Assembly: GCF_904849725.1 (NCBI RefSeq) | Contig: NC_058523.1 | Location: 204,193,689-204,257,688 of the forward strand | Source of the DNA: Hordeum vulgare subsp. vulgare | Lineage: Eukaryota > Streptophyta > Magnoliopsida > Poales > Poaceae | Reading direction: 5' to 3' | Length of the DNA: 64,000 nucleotides | In this document: piece after piece, positions 32,515 to 42,907 of the stretch | Numbering within the stretch: position 1 is the first letter of the stretch | How the letters are laid out: every line of letters starts with the position of its first letter | Made by a program: the position numbers and the translations under genes | The notes under the pieces: model-generated | What the model was told of the DNA's origin: nothing | Seen by the model: the letters and a program-made list of their open reading frames with translations, nothing else | The model's database searches: none

Positions 32515-33723
32515 AACTCCTGCTCGTCCTCAAGTAGGGAACTGATAAAGAATGAATTTTTTATGCTTTCATGCTACCTAGCATGGGTGTCCTTTGTAAT
32601 TCCTCTTATGTGACGTGAATGTTCAGATCCATTAGATTCAAAACAATAGTTTGCTATTGACGTGGAAACAATAATCATTCAAGCAAACTAGCAAGGTAAT
32701 CATGAACTTTCAAAATAACAAGGCGAAAAGAAAGTTATCCCTACAAAAGCATATAGTGTGGCTATGCTCTATCATCATTGCACAACGAATTTAAATCATG
32801 CACAACCCCGGTATTGGCCAAGTAATTGTTTCACACCTTTACTTTCTCAAACCTTTTCAACTCTCACGCAATACATGAGCGTGAACCATGGTTTTAGCAC
32901 TATAGATGGTGTGGAATGTGGTGGAGGTTGCGAGACAAAAAGGAGAAGATAGTCACATTAACTAGGCATATCAATGAGCTGTGGAGATGCTCATCAATAG
33001 ATATCAATGTGAATGAGTAGGGGTTACCATACAAATGATGCACTAGAGCTACGAGTAAGTGAAAGCTCTTAAAGAAAACTAGTGGGTGTGCATCCAACTT
33101 GCTTGCTCAAGAAGACCTAAGGCAATTTTGAGGAAGCCTATCATTGGAATATACAAGCCAAGTTATATAATGAAAATTTCCCACTAGATATATGGTGGTG
33201 ACAAAATGAGAGACTCTCAATCATGAAGATCGTGGTGCTTAATATGCACAAGTGTGGAAAAAGTGGTAGCATTGTCCCTTCTCTCTTTTTCTCTCATTTT
33301 TTTTATTTAGTGGGGTCTTTGGCCTCTTTTTGTGGGCTTCTTTGGCCTCTTTTATTTCCTCACATGGGACAATGCTCCATTAATGATGATCATCACACTT
33401 TCAACTCAAAACTTAGAGCAACAATGACTCTATATGGAATGCCTTCGGTAGTGTACCGTGACAACGATCTAGCATGGCATAGACATCAATGGAAACATCA
33501 TGCTAGCTATCTTACGACCGTGCAATGGCAATGTAGACGTGGTGGCACATGTCATGGTGGTAGTTACATGGCAATATATCTCGGAATGACTTTGAAAAAG
33601 CCATAGTAGGTAGGTATGGTGGCTGTTTTGAGGTCGGCTAATGGTGGGTTTCGTGCACCGGCGGAAGTTGCACGGCACTAAGAAGATAGTGATAGTGGAA
33701 GGTGAAAGTGCATCTAACCCATG
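32515..33723 (-). other. Internal domain 1, 3' non-coding part left of CACTA 2
   Basis: No gene. It is homologous to 44565-45829 of internal 2, including GCACAACCCCGGTATTGGCC (32800 and 44850) and the pyrimidine-rich patch near 33275. Confidence 0.75.
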
Positions 33724-33739
33724 CACTACTAGGAAAAGG

Positions 33740-34070
33740 CCTGCTAATGGCGCACCTATTTTGGCTAGTAATGGCGGACTATAGGTGCGCCACTAGCATC
33801 ACGCCATTAGATTTTTTTACTAATGGCGCACCACAAGTGCGCCATTAGTATCTGGCGTACTAATGGAGCACGAGGCAGTGCTCCATTAGTATTGCTCACG
33901 GTGCGCCATTAGTATGCCTCCCAGGTGCGCCATTAGTATGCCTCTCAGGTGCGCCATTAGTATGCCTCCCAGGTGCGCCATTAGTATGCCTCCGAGGTGC
34001 GCCATTAGTATGCCTCCCAGGTGTGCCATTAGTATAGCCCATGGTGCTCCATTAGTATCTGGTATTCTAG
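33740..34070. repeat. Left subterminal repeats of CACTA 2
   Basis: About a dozen copies of GTGCGCCATTAGTA, the most regular at 33900-34030 with a period of about 22 bp (GTATGCCTCCCAGGTGCGCC). At 34195-34290 a second small repeat, ATTCCATAGCATCCATATAT, occurs three to four times. Confidence 0.85.
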
Positions 34071-34302
34071 CATATATATGTTTTGTTTCAGAACCACAAA
34101 TTCAACAGCACATAACATATATATATAATACATAATATGTGCCTAATAGTTTTACTGATCCACAACACATAACATATATGCAAAGTTGCATAACAAATTT
34201 CATGATCCATATATCAAAATTCCATAGCATCCATATATACATATAGTTCCATAGCATCCATACATCCAAAATTCCATAGCATCCATATATGACATCCTAG
34301 AA

Positions 34303-34857
34303 ATGGCCTTCTCCCTGTTACCCTGCTTTGACTCTACACTCTCAGCCCTACTTGAGGAAGAGCAAAACGTATGTCCTGATACCAAGCTCATTCCCCGAAT
34401 CAATGAGACACTTGCAGCACCAGGATACTATCAAGCTGCTAATGGAGAGGTCAGCATAGAGCAATTTGGCCAACCACGGCTTCCCCAAAGCATAGATGAA
34501 CCCTTGCTGGCAATGCAAATGAGCAGCACTGCGCCTATCTCGATGCCTCTTGCTCCAGGGTGTGATGAAGAGTGCCTCACGACGGCACTAACCAGAGGGT
34601 ACATGAGCCTGGATAGTGCCCTGTATCCACAAACAGGAGCAATGATCCCGAGTTACAACACAGAGGCATCAAAATTAGGATTCTTCAATGGTAGTGGTGG
34701 TAATAGCAATGGTATGGTGGTGTTAGATATGAATGACATCGGCGAGTATCAGAGGATGATAGAAGGTGAAGGACTGACCAGAACATATAGCGACACAGAT
34801 TCCAGGCAAGGGGGCTATAGCAACACTGCAGAGATTCAGGTAACATCCGGAACCTAA
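34303..34857 (+). pseudogene. Captured gene fragment, probable CCT-family (CMF-type) exon
   Basis: An open frame of 184 codons with ordinary codon use, unlike the surrounding repeats. It includes LSALLEEEQNVCPDTKL, MNDIGEYQRMIEGEGLTRTY and SDTDSRQGGYSNTAE. The EYQRM...GEGLTRTYSDTDS stretch resembles, from memory, the region before the CCT domain in grass CCT-motif (CMF) proteins. The CCT domain itself is not found. Coding similarity appears to stop at ATTCAG/GTAACA (about 34840), a good splice donor, so an exon was captured with its intron boundary. The real start is unknown. I am unsure of the family. Confidence 0.5.
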
Positions 34858-36780
34858 CATTTAAGTAATATCATGTTGCTTAATTACAGTAGTGCCAAAC
34901 TTCCATGCAGCACTGGTAAAAGAAACATGCTTAACTATAATATTAGCTTACAAATGTTACTTATTTGAAATCTCTTTGACTTAAACAACTATAGCTACAA
35001 GTATAATTATACCATTGAATCATGGATATGATCACCACAACTGCACAAACTAAAGTATGCGTTCTGTTTTCAGTTGTGCAACCATAATCCATAGTTTCCC
35101 CTTGATCCTAGTAAAATAAGGCTACAGCTTTACAAGTTCTGTCATAGGAGAAGTGCTTTTAGTTCAAGTTATTGTAGACCTAGTGTATTGCATCAATCTG
35201 TTCTCACTTGATGACATTCTTACAGTGAGTGTGATAGTTAGAGTCTCCAGAGCAGTGATATGTAAATAGAATTGTGTCCTTGTCAGAATAAACAGTATCA
35301 AGAATTACCCAAACTATTTGTCATTCTAAGGTCTCCCTACTTAATAACAATATTGACGAAACAACAAGGCGTGAAAGTAAGGCAACTTTGGACAATGTTA
35401 AAAATATGAATAACGCTCCAGTACACAGAATCTGTAACATCTGGCCATATGTCAAGAAGATTCACAAATTAGAATCAAATACGTTATAGGAGTAACTAAA
35501 ATAAGAGTTGCAGCTCACAAACTTCTGACATTTCTAGTATAATCATATATTGTAATCAAATACTAAAAATGTGACTGGAAATGCACAGGACATTTGATAG
35601 CATGATCATGTTGCTGGTCATAGTAATTAGTGCATCACAGACCATTTGTACGTGAAAGATTGTGCACATCACATATGCCAAGCTGACTTACGAAAGAAAA
35701 GTGAACATATGGTAGGTGATTACTTACTTGGAGACCCTTCAACTGCAACTGTTGCAACAGCTCCGTAAAAACACCTACACAGTATGCAGAGGTTGAGAGT
35801 TTTTCCTCTTTCCTTGGAAAAGTGTAAAGGCAGAAATTAACAATGTTCCAGTGTAAAGGCAGATTCCCACAATAATCCATTAATTCAACGCTCTCAGGTA
35901 AATGAAAATTGCATCGAATCCAGTGGAAAGAAATTGTATACGCATGGGCTTACCTTATCGTTCTGTACCAAAGAAGGAGGCCAGGCCCTAATGTAGGGAC
36001 GGACAGGCTTGTGATAATCTCTGAAATTTTGGAGGGCGAACCCCTCTGCCCCAACAGACAGAACAGAGAAACCAAAGCGCGAGCCAAAGCGGTGGCAGCA
36101 AGTGGTCACCAATTTTCCTACTGCCACAGACAGACCATGCCAGAGAATTACTCCATACATGTATACTGCAATTTATGTCCCTTTCTTTTTTGAAACCAGT
36201 ATTTTTGTGTTATGTCTTTCTTCATGTCTTTGGTTATCCAGGTGTCGTAATGGATTTACCAGGTCGTTCGCCTGCACTACTATGTCCTCTTAGTCTTGCA
36301 CTGGCTACAGTTTTCAGTTAGGTAATCATCATTATGTATAAAATTGTCTCCTTTTGTTTCATCCTGAATAATTAGGCATGGTATCGATCATCTAGTTCCG
36401 TCTAAGCGTTAGGGTGGAGAAGAAGTTATTTATGCATCTCCAGTGCCAAAGTACCGGCTGCCGTTCACAAGTAAACTGAATAATGTTATTTATGCATCTC
36501 TAGTTCGTCCTATTAGTCTTGCACTGGTTGTCGTTCACAAGTAAACTGAATAATGTTATTTATGCATCTCCAGTGCCAAAGTACATCATCAAAAATGTAA
36601 TCCAAAGTACTTCTGCCACATGACAACCAACACCAAAATATGAACCCTAGTTGCATGTGTTCTAAATATTGTTATCTTCTTGAGCAAAAGAGGGCTCAGG
36701 CTCTCCCCTCTGTTTCATTAACGAAACCACAAGTCTGAAGAATGAGATCTAAATATGTGGATTGACTTTCGCTGAACAGA
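34858..36780. other. CACTA 2 cargo without recognisable genes
   Basis: A/T-rich, resembling intronic host sequence following the captured exon. A partial duplication at 36424-36590 repeats GTTATTTATGCATCTCCAG and GTTCACAAGTAAACTGAATA. ORFs such as 35894-36160 (minus) give no domain I know. Confidence 0.5.
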
Positions 36781-37295
36781 GAAAGCTGGGGAGCGGTGGG
36801 GAGGGGCGGAATTTACCCCATCTGGGGCGCGAGGGCGAGGCCGTTGTTGAGCTACAACATGTCGTAGTTGGAGGTGTCGTAGAGGCGGCGCAGCGTGGCG
36901 GTGGGGAGATCTGCACCTAACCCTTGGTCAGGCTTGAGACTGGCTTCGAGAAGCAGCGGGCGCGTGACGGGGCGGCGGCGGCAGCGCACGAGCACGCAGG
37001 AATGGCGTCGGCACGACGGGGAGCTCTGCACCTAACCCTAGGTCGCCAGCCCCCCTCGGGCCATGGGGACGAGCGGGAGAGGGAGGGAGGGGGAGGAGAA
37101 GGGAAGGAGACTAACCCATGGGCCGCGCGGGGAGGTATCCGACGCCGTTGAGGAGCGCGTCCGATGAGGCTCGCCGCCGACGAGGCGGCCGCCGCTGGGA
37201 GGGAGAGCAGGAGAAGGGGAGGGATACGGGGCAGAGCAAGCTCGATACGGGCACAGGGGCCGCGCGGGGACTGACACGGGGGATTTTAGCGGGGG
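36781..37295. other. GC-rich cargo segment, possible 5' region of a host gene
   Basis: Strongly GC-rich with CGG/GCC runs like a grass first exon. The minus strand around 36830-36910 reads ATLRRLYDTSNYDML, stop, LNNGLALAPQMG, which looks like a protein but which I cannot name. Confidence 0.35.
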
Positions 37296-37440
37296 TGATA
37301 GCAATGGCGCATCCCAGGGGTGCGCCATTAGTAATCTTTCTTTTTTTATAGCAATGGCGCATTCCCAGGTGGTGCGCCATTAGTAGTTTTGTAAAAAAAA
37401 ATATAGTAATGGCGCATTGGGTGAGTGGTGCGCCATTACT
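37296..37440. repeat. Internal block of CACTA 2 terminal-type repeats
   Basis: Three facing pairs of ATGGCGCAT and GGTGCGCCATTAGTA divide the CCT-like segment from the LSM12-like segment. Such motifs normally sit only near the ends, suggesting stepwise acquisition or nested CACTA ends. Confidence 0.7.
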
Positions 37441-38532
37441 AGTTTAACTAGTTAAACATCCTACAAATCAAACAACCTCTATGAGTTAAGAACTGAAGTC
37501 CTACAAAAATTTCCTTTAGTTGAAGAGGCCATTAAAAACTCAAAAGTGGCCAGAGAATGTTTCAACATTGGCAACTATTATTGGCAGATAATAGATTGTG
37601 TAGCTAATTAAGCACTCACACCAATCAAATACACTATCCCACAACAAAAATATTGGTAGACTCACCTCAAGTATCTCCCTTGCTCTGTCCATGCACCGCT
37701 GGAGAGGATCGACGACCACACCTTAATGATTAATGTTCCAGCTTTACTGCAAAATGTTCTCCTGTTCCATCGTGTGATCACATCCATCGCACGCCGTACA
37801 TCCGACAGAGACTTTGGTTTTGGAGCTATCCATTGAACGGGCTGTCGATTTAATGCCCATCCATCTACTCTCATATCTGCATCTATCCATTCCATCTCAT
37901 GTAAAGTACACGTCCATCCGGATCTGGTCCTTCCCTGCTGCTTCATCAATTTCTGCAGTCACATGCAAAATCACTTATCTTCGCAGAAAAAACCTAAAAA
38001 CTTATCACATGTAAATTTCTACACCTTCAGTAATTATTACCTTGTATCAAGATCGTAGGGACAGTAGCCATACTTCAGAATTATCACTGAGCATTATCGG
38101 CAACAAGTAACAGCAAGAGTCAAGAGAGAGAACCTTGCACTATTTGACCAGTCTTTCTTTGTATACCTTGGCCATGCAGCTGCACTGCATTTTAGGAGTT
38201 CAGGAACCTACCACATGCTTTAGCAGCATACACATTTTTTTCTCAAGGAATTAGTATGTATCCATAGGTATACATAAATCTAGAGAGATTTTCTGCTGAG
38301 ATCTGAGTATCTGATCAGTGTGCATGATCCTTACAAATCTGGTGCTGCACATTGACCAGTACAATGACTCAACTAAGCACAACACATTAGAGCATCTACA
38401 GCTGGAGTGAGCAAATCCATTGATTCAATCTTGAGCGCATCTCAAATACAAACAAGATAAATAAGCATCTGATGCCTAACTAGCAATGACTAGAAAGTAG
38501 TACCAAAAGTGTTTGGGATGCAGTATGACGCA
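37441..38532. other. CACTA 2 cargo upstream of the LSM12-like exons
   Basis: Looks like intron or flanking sequence of the captured LSM12-like gene (on the minus strand this is downstream of exon 2). The minus-strand ORF 37662-37949 contains AMDVITRWNRRTFCSKAGTL, protein-like but not recognised by me. Confidence 0.4.
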
Positions 38533-38943
38533 CCTGACGGAGGCCTCCTCCCTGGCGTGGATGGCGGCGAGGTCGAGCACACAGCCAGCCGGGTCGAGCG
38601 GGTCGTCGTACTTGCCGACGACGGAGAACTCCTGGATGTAGTTGGCCTTGAGCACCCTCACGTTCCGCCGCTCGCCCCTCTCCGCCCTGCCCACGCCCTC
38701 CTGTGATCTACGCCGTCATGGAAACAAAGCAACCAGGTAGCACACAGAAATAGAGCAGGAGGCAGAAGTAAATGGCATGGAGACGGGGGCGGGGAGCAAA
38801 GGTTGGATTTGGGAAGGATATGGATGACGAGGAGGTTGCTCGGGCGGTCGAAGGAGACGATCTAGCCCTCGAACTCCTCCCCGAGGGTGGTCTTCACGGA
38901 GATCACCACGCCGACCGCGAACTCCTCGCCGCCGACCTCCATG
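38533..38943 (-). pseudogene. LSM12: Captured LSM12-like gene fragment, two exons
   Basis: Minus strand. Exon 1 (about 38943-38810) starts MEVGGEEFAVGVVISVKTTL, continues GEEFEG, a TAG stop, IVSFDRPSNLLVIH, fitting the Lsm-type N-terminal domain of LSM12. A short intron ends at an acceptor ATCACAG near 38700, and exon 2 reads RRNVRVLKANYIQEFSVVGK then DDPLDPAGCVLDLAAIHARE, the start of the anticodon-binding-associated domain, ending EEASVR at a GTGCGT donor (about 38533). LSM12 is an RNA-associated protein in eukaryotes. The copy lacks later exons and has one nonsense change, so it is a transposon-borne fragment. It could yield antisense RNA to its parent. Confidence 0.72.
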
Positions 38944-39084
38944 GCGCCGCCGCCGGCGGTGGGTGGGAGGAGGTGGCCACGGTGAGGTGCGTGAGGGCGG
39001 AGCGGAGCACGCACGGTCTGGGTGGGTTGGTGACTCTACTGAGAAGACCCAAAGCCGCCGCCGCCGAGCAGTGCGGGTTAGCAA

Positions 39085-39270
39085 TGGCGCACCCCCGAGG
39101 GGTGCGCCATTAGATTTTTTTGATAGCAATGGCGCATCCCCATGCAGTGCGCCATTAGTAGTTTTTTTATATAGCAATGGCGCATCCTAGAGAGGTGCGC
39201 CATTAGTAATCTTTTTTTGGATAGCAATGGCGCATCCCAGAGAGGTGTGCCATTAGTAATAAAAAAAAAT
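39085..39270. repeat. Second internal block of CACTA 2 terminal-type repeats
   Basis: AGCAATGGCGCA paired with GTGCGCCATTAG four times between the LSM12-like segment and the G-rich minisatellite. Confidence 0.7.
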
Positions 39271-39365
39271 TTGGATAGCAATGGCGCTCGGGGGGAGGGA
39301 GAGGGTGGGTGGTGCGCTCGGCCGATTCCGTTCGGGGGAACGAGCGAGGAGACAGGGGAGTGTGC

Positions 39366-39810
39366 GGGGGGTCGCCGACGGCAGTGGAGTGGCCCGGGGA
39401 GGGTGCGGGGGGTCGGCGGCGGCGGTGGAGCGGGGGAGGGTGCGGGGGGTCGGCGGCGGCGGTGGAGCAGGGGAGGGTGCGGGGGGTCGTCGGCGGCGGT
39501 GGAGCGGCCCGGGGAGGGTGCGGGGGGTCGTCGGCGGCGGTGGAGCGGGGAAGGGTGCGGGGGGTCGTCGGCGGCGGTGGTGCGGGGGAGGGTGCGGGGG
39601 GTCGGCGGCGGCGGTGGAGCGGGGGAGGGTGCGGGGGGTTGGCGGCGGCGGTGGAGCGGGTCGGGGAGGGTGCGGGGGGTCGTCGGCGGCGGTGGAGGGG
39701 GGGAGGGTGCGGTGGGTGCTCGGCGGCAGTGGAGCGGGGGAGGGTGCGGGGGGTCGTCGGCGGCGGTGGAGCGGGGGAGGGTGCGGGGGGTGCTCGGCGG
39801 CGAGAGGGAT
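39366..39810. repeat. G-rich minisatellite, ~37-41-bp unit, about 11 copies
   Basis: Unit GGGGGGTCGTCGGCGGCGG plus TGGAGCGGGGGAGGGTGC, in 37- and 41-bp forms (the longer has GGCCCG). Runs of 3-6 G occur four or more times per two units, so it could form G-quadruplexes. It creates long ORFs in several frames on both strands (39078-39929 and others) that I reject as genes. Confidence 0.9.
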
Positions 39811-40004
39811 CTAGCGAGGGGGATAGCGATCGAGATGGAGGGGGATCGAGATCGAGTGTCCTCATCAATATTCAATATTTTTTCATATTGAATATGAAAA
39901 AATATCATCAAATTTGAAAAAATATTCATGAATTCAAAAAGTGCCCATGAAATTTAAAAAATGAGTGGGGTAGGTGGCTGTCCAAAATATCTAGCTGGTC
40001 CGAG
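39811..40004. other. A/T-rich spacer in CACTA 2
   Basis: Contains a short palindrome-like ATTTTTTCATATTGAATATG AAAAAAT pairing at about 39878-39905. No gene. Confidence 0.5.
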
Positions 40005-40478
40005 GTTACTAATGGCGCACCACCTACATATGCGCCATTAGTAACCCTGGTTACTAATGGCGCACCTTCTGTGGTGCGCCATTAGTAGTTCTGCAAAAAA
40101 AAATAGTAGTGGCACACCACCAACAGATGCGCCATTAGTAACACTGGTTACTAATGGCGCACTAGCTGTGGTGCGCCATTAGTAGTTTGCAAAAAAAACA
40201 AAAAAAAATTATAGTATTGGCGCACTACCAACAGATGCGCCAGTAGTAACCCTGGTTACTAATGACGCACCAGCTGCTGGTGCGCCATTAGTAGTTTTGC
40301 AAAAAAATAAAAATAAAAAAATATAGTAGTGGCGCACCGAGTGTGTGGTGCGCCATTAGTGACCATCACACTAATGGCACACCTGCACATGGTGCGCCAC
40401 TACTATATAGTAGTGGCGCACTGCTTGTGTGGTGCGCCATTAGTATCTATATCATCTATAGCCCTTTTCCTAGTAGTG
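40005..40478. repeat. Right subterminal repeats and terminus of CACTA 2
   Basis: Facing pairs TACTAATGGCGCACC / GGTGCGCCATTAGTA recur about every 60-120 bp, separated by poly-A stretches near 40095, 40190 and 40305. The element ends TAGTAGTG at 40478. Confidence 0.88.
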
Positions 40479-40481
40479 ATG

Positions 40482-41927
40482 GACTCAACATTAGTCATGA
40501 AGAACTGATATACTTGTAGCAAAAGTTTTATTAGTAATCAATACAAAGCATTCAACGCATACTCCTAGGGGAAGGGTTGGTAGGTATAAACCATCGCGCG
40601 ATCCTGACCGCCACGCAAAGGATGACAATCAATATACTAATCATGCTCAGATTTCATCACATAGCGGTTCACCATACGTGCATGCTACGGGAATCACTAA
40701 CTTCAACACAAGTAATTCTAGATCCACAACACCTTACTAGCATGACTTCAATATTACCATAACCACAACTCAAAACTAATTGAGATGAATCAAACTTCTC
40801 TAACTATTCAATGCACATGAAGGAGGAAGTTTTCGTATCCCTTTGGATAACTACCCCTTTTGAGACTACTTTCAAAGCATAGATCAACTACCAAGCCACG
40901 CACCGTTGTGCTCTAAAAGATATAAGTGAAGCACATAGTGCAAAAGTATCTAGCTCAGAAGATATAAGTGAAGCACATGTGAGCTGAATTGTCTACCAAA
41001 AGATATAAGTGAAGCTCGAAAAAAATCATGGTGTGTGCATGTCTCTCTCTCTAGGTGTGCAGAAGGGATGATTGTGACACAACAAAAATAAAAGACTCCT
41101 ACGATACAAGACGCTCCAAGCAAAAACACATAACATGTGGTGAATAAAAATATAGCCCCAAGTAACGTTACCGATGGATTGAAGACGAGAGAGGGGATGC
41201 CTTCCCGGGGCATCCCCAAGCTTAGGCTTTTACGGCATCCTTCAATCTCTTGGGGTGCCTTGGGCATCCCCAATCTTGAACTCTTGCCACTCTTTATCTC
41301 TTTTTCCATAAGAACTTCATCCAAAACTTGAAAACTTCACAACACGAAACTTAAACAGAAACTCGTGATAGCATTAGTACAAGAAAGCAAACCACCACGT
41401 CCTTAGGTACTGTAGCAAACTTAAATTCTACTTGTTCTGGTGTTGGGTTACTGTACTTTCAATCTTCCATGGCTAATACCCCCCGATACTATCCATAGTT
41501 TCATCAAAATAAGCAACCAACACAACAAAAACAGAATCTGTTAACAGCAGACCAGTCTGTAGTAATCTGTATATTTCGTATACCTCTGGTACTTCAAAAA
41601 TTCTGAAACAATAAGAAATCTGAAGAATTTGTGTAGCAATCATCAGCAAAAAGAATCAACTCAAAAGCTCTTACAGAAAAAAAATGAAAATTCTTTTCAT
41701 GAGCAGAAAGTTTCTGTCTTTTCCAGCATGACCAAACGATCATCCCCAAGACTAATCATAACGGTTTTGCTTGGCACAAACGCAAAAAGAAACACAAAAA
41801 ACACATTCATAACAGAATTATGAAAGTGTGGAAAACACAAAACAGAAAGAAAAAGGATAGAGTCGTTGGGTTTCCTCCCAACAAGCGCTTTTGTTTAACG
41901 CCCTTAGCTAGGCATTCAATGATGCTC
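40482..41927 (-). other. Internal domain 1, 3' non-coding part right of CACTA 2
   Basis: Continues 33723 directly and matches 45830-47440. Two internal polypurine-tract copies lie at 41210-41224 (with GGGGATGCC just before it) and, mutated, at 41262-41276. No coding sequence. Confidence 0.75.
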
Positions 41928-42674
41928 TTACGAAAGACAAGAATTGAAGCACAACAAGAGCATCCTAAAGCATGTGAAAATCACATCTAGGTCTAACATA
42001 CTTCCTATGCTTGGCCTTTTATAGGAAAACAAATTGTCAAGACAACCAATAGTTGCCATATGCAAGGAAGAAGAAAGAGACAAGAGCAATCTCAACATCA
42101 CGAGAGGTGATTTGGTAACATGAAAGTTTCTACCAAAATATTTTCCCCTCTCATAGCAATTACATGTGGGATCATATTCAAATTCAACAATATAGCTATC
42201 CCATAGGATATTATTTTCATGATCCACACGCATGCAAAGTTGACGCTCTTCAAAAATAGTGGGATTATCATCGAATAAAGTCATGACTTCTCCAACCCCA
42301 CTTTCAATATTGTTGCAAATATCATATTCATCATGAGGTTTGAACAAATTTTCAAGATCATAAGAAAGATCATCACCCCAATCATGATTATTGCAACAAG
42401 TAGTGGTCATAGCAACACCAGCATCCCCAAGCTTAGCGTTTTGCATATTCTTAGCATGATTGTCACCAATAGAATTTATAGTGAAACCATTGCAATCATG
42501 CTTTTCATCCAAGGAGCCCTCATGAATCACTTCATAAGTTTCTTCATCACCATTTTCAGATTCACGTATCTCAAGCAAAACTCCATAAAGATAGTCAAGT
42601 GTCCTCAATTCACTAGCAATTTGTTCCACACAAGTGGGTCTCTTAAAGAGATTAAGAAACGAAGATGCAAGCAT
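41928..42674 (-). CDS. Intact ORF at the gag position of internal domain 1; function unknown
   Basis: 248 codons from the ATG at 42674 (an open frame continues upstream to 42974 but crosses the primer site and LTR, so I prefer this start). Segments: an N-terminal part with ELRTLDYLYGVLLEIRESEN, an acidic middle (LSYDLENLFKPHDEYDIC, CMRVDHENNILWDSYIVEF), then CNCYERGKYFG and a hydrophobic tail (PLVMLRLLLSLSSSLHMATI) that could be membrane-associated. It has no gag, protease or RT motif. The region after DHEN matches the decayed ORF at 6131-6340, so this domain is shared between families, yet here it follows the primer site directly, where gag should be. Lack of stops over 248 codons in an otherwise decayed nest is unusual. 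Confidence 0.6.
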   Translation of the reverse strand: MLASSFLNLFKRPTCVEQIASELRTLDYLYGVLLEIRESENGDEETYEVIHEGSLDEKHDCNGFTINSIGDNHAKNMQNAKLGDAGVAMTTTCCNNHDWGDDLSYDLENLFKPHDEYDICNNIESGVGEVMTLFDDNPTIFEERQLCMRVDHENNILWDSYIVEFEYDPTCNCYERGKYFGRNFHVTKSPLVMLRLLLSLSSSLHMATIGCLDNLFSYKRPSIGSMLDLDVIFTCFRMLLLCFNSCLS

Positions 42675-42907
42675 ACTGAAGGCACATGGCACACAAGCGA
42701 ACAGAAAGCAAGCGAGAAAAAAGGGCGAACGAAAAAAGGCAAAAGAAAACGGCGAAGGAGAAAGGCAAATGGAAACGGCAAATGTGAAGTGGGGGAGAGG
42801 AAAACGAGAGGCAACTGGCAACAAAAGTAAATGCAAGAGAAGAGTTTGTGAACCTACTTGGATAGATCTTGATTTCTCCTCCCCGGCAACGGCGCCAGAA
42901 ATGCTTC
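42675..42907 (-). other. Leader and primer-binding site of internal domain 1
   Basis: The primer site is at 42880-42899 (minus strand TCTGGCGCCGTTGCCGGGGA), tRNA-Asp type, eight bases from LTR2. The leader between it and the ORF is purine-rich on the plus strand. Confidence 0.8.

Larger units (their letters stand above)
33724..40478. mobile_element. CACTA DNA transposon 2, non-autonomous, carrying host gene fragments
   Basis: Left end CACTACTAGGAAAAGGCC, right end ...GGGCTATAG... closing CCTTTTCCTAGTAGTG, an inverted repeat of the CACTA type. TSD ATG at 33721-33723 and 40479-40481. The paralogous empty site is intact in internal 2 (GACCATGGACTCAC near 45829). There is no transposase. GGTGCGCCATTAGTA motifs form blocks at both ends and also internally (37296-37440 and 39085-39270), separating cargo segments. 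Strand cannot be assigned without a transposase. Confidence 0.93.

Noticed and set aside
35894..36193. Possible captured gene on either strand in CACTA 2
   Set aside because: Overlapping short ORFs, no motif recognised and no splice-compatible extension.
39078..39929. Long overlapping ORFs on both strands (up to 283 codons), Pro/Arg- or Gly-rich
   Set aside because: They are translations of a 37-41-bp G-rich minisatellite, open in several frames at once because the unit has few stop triplets.
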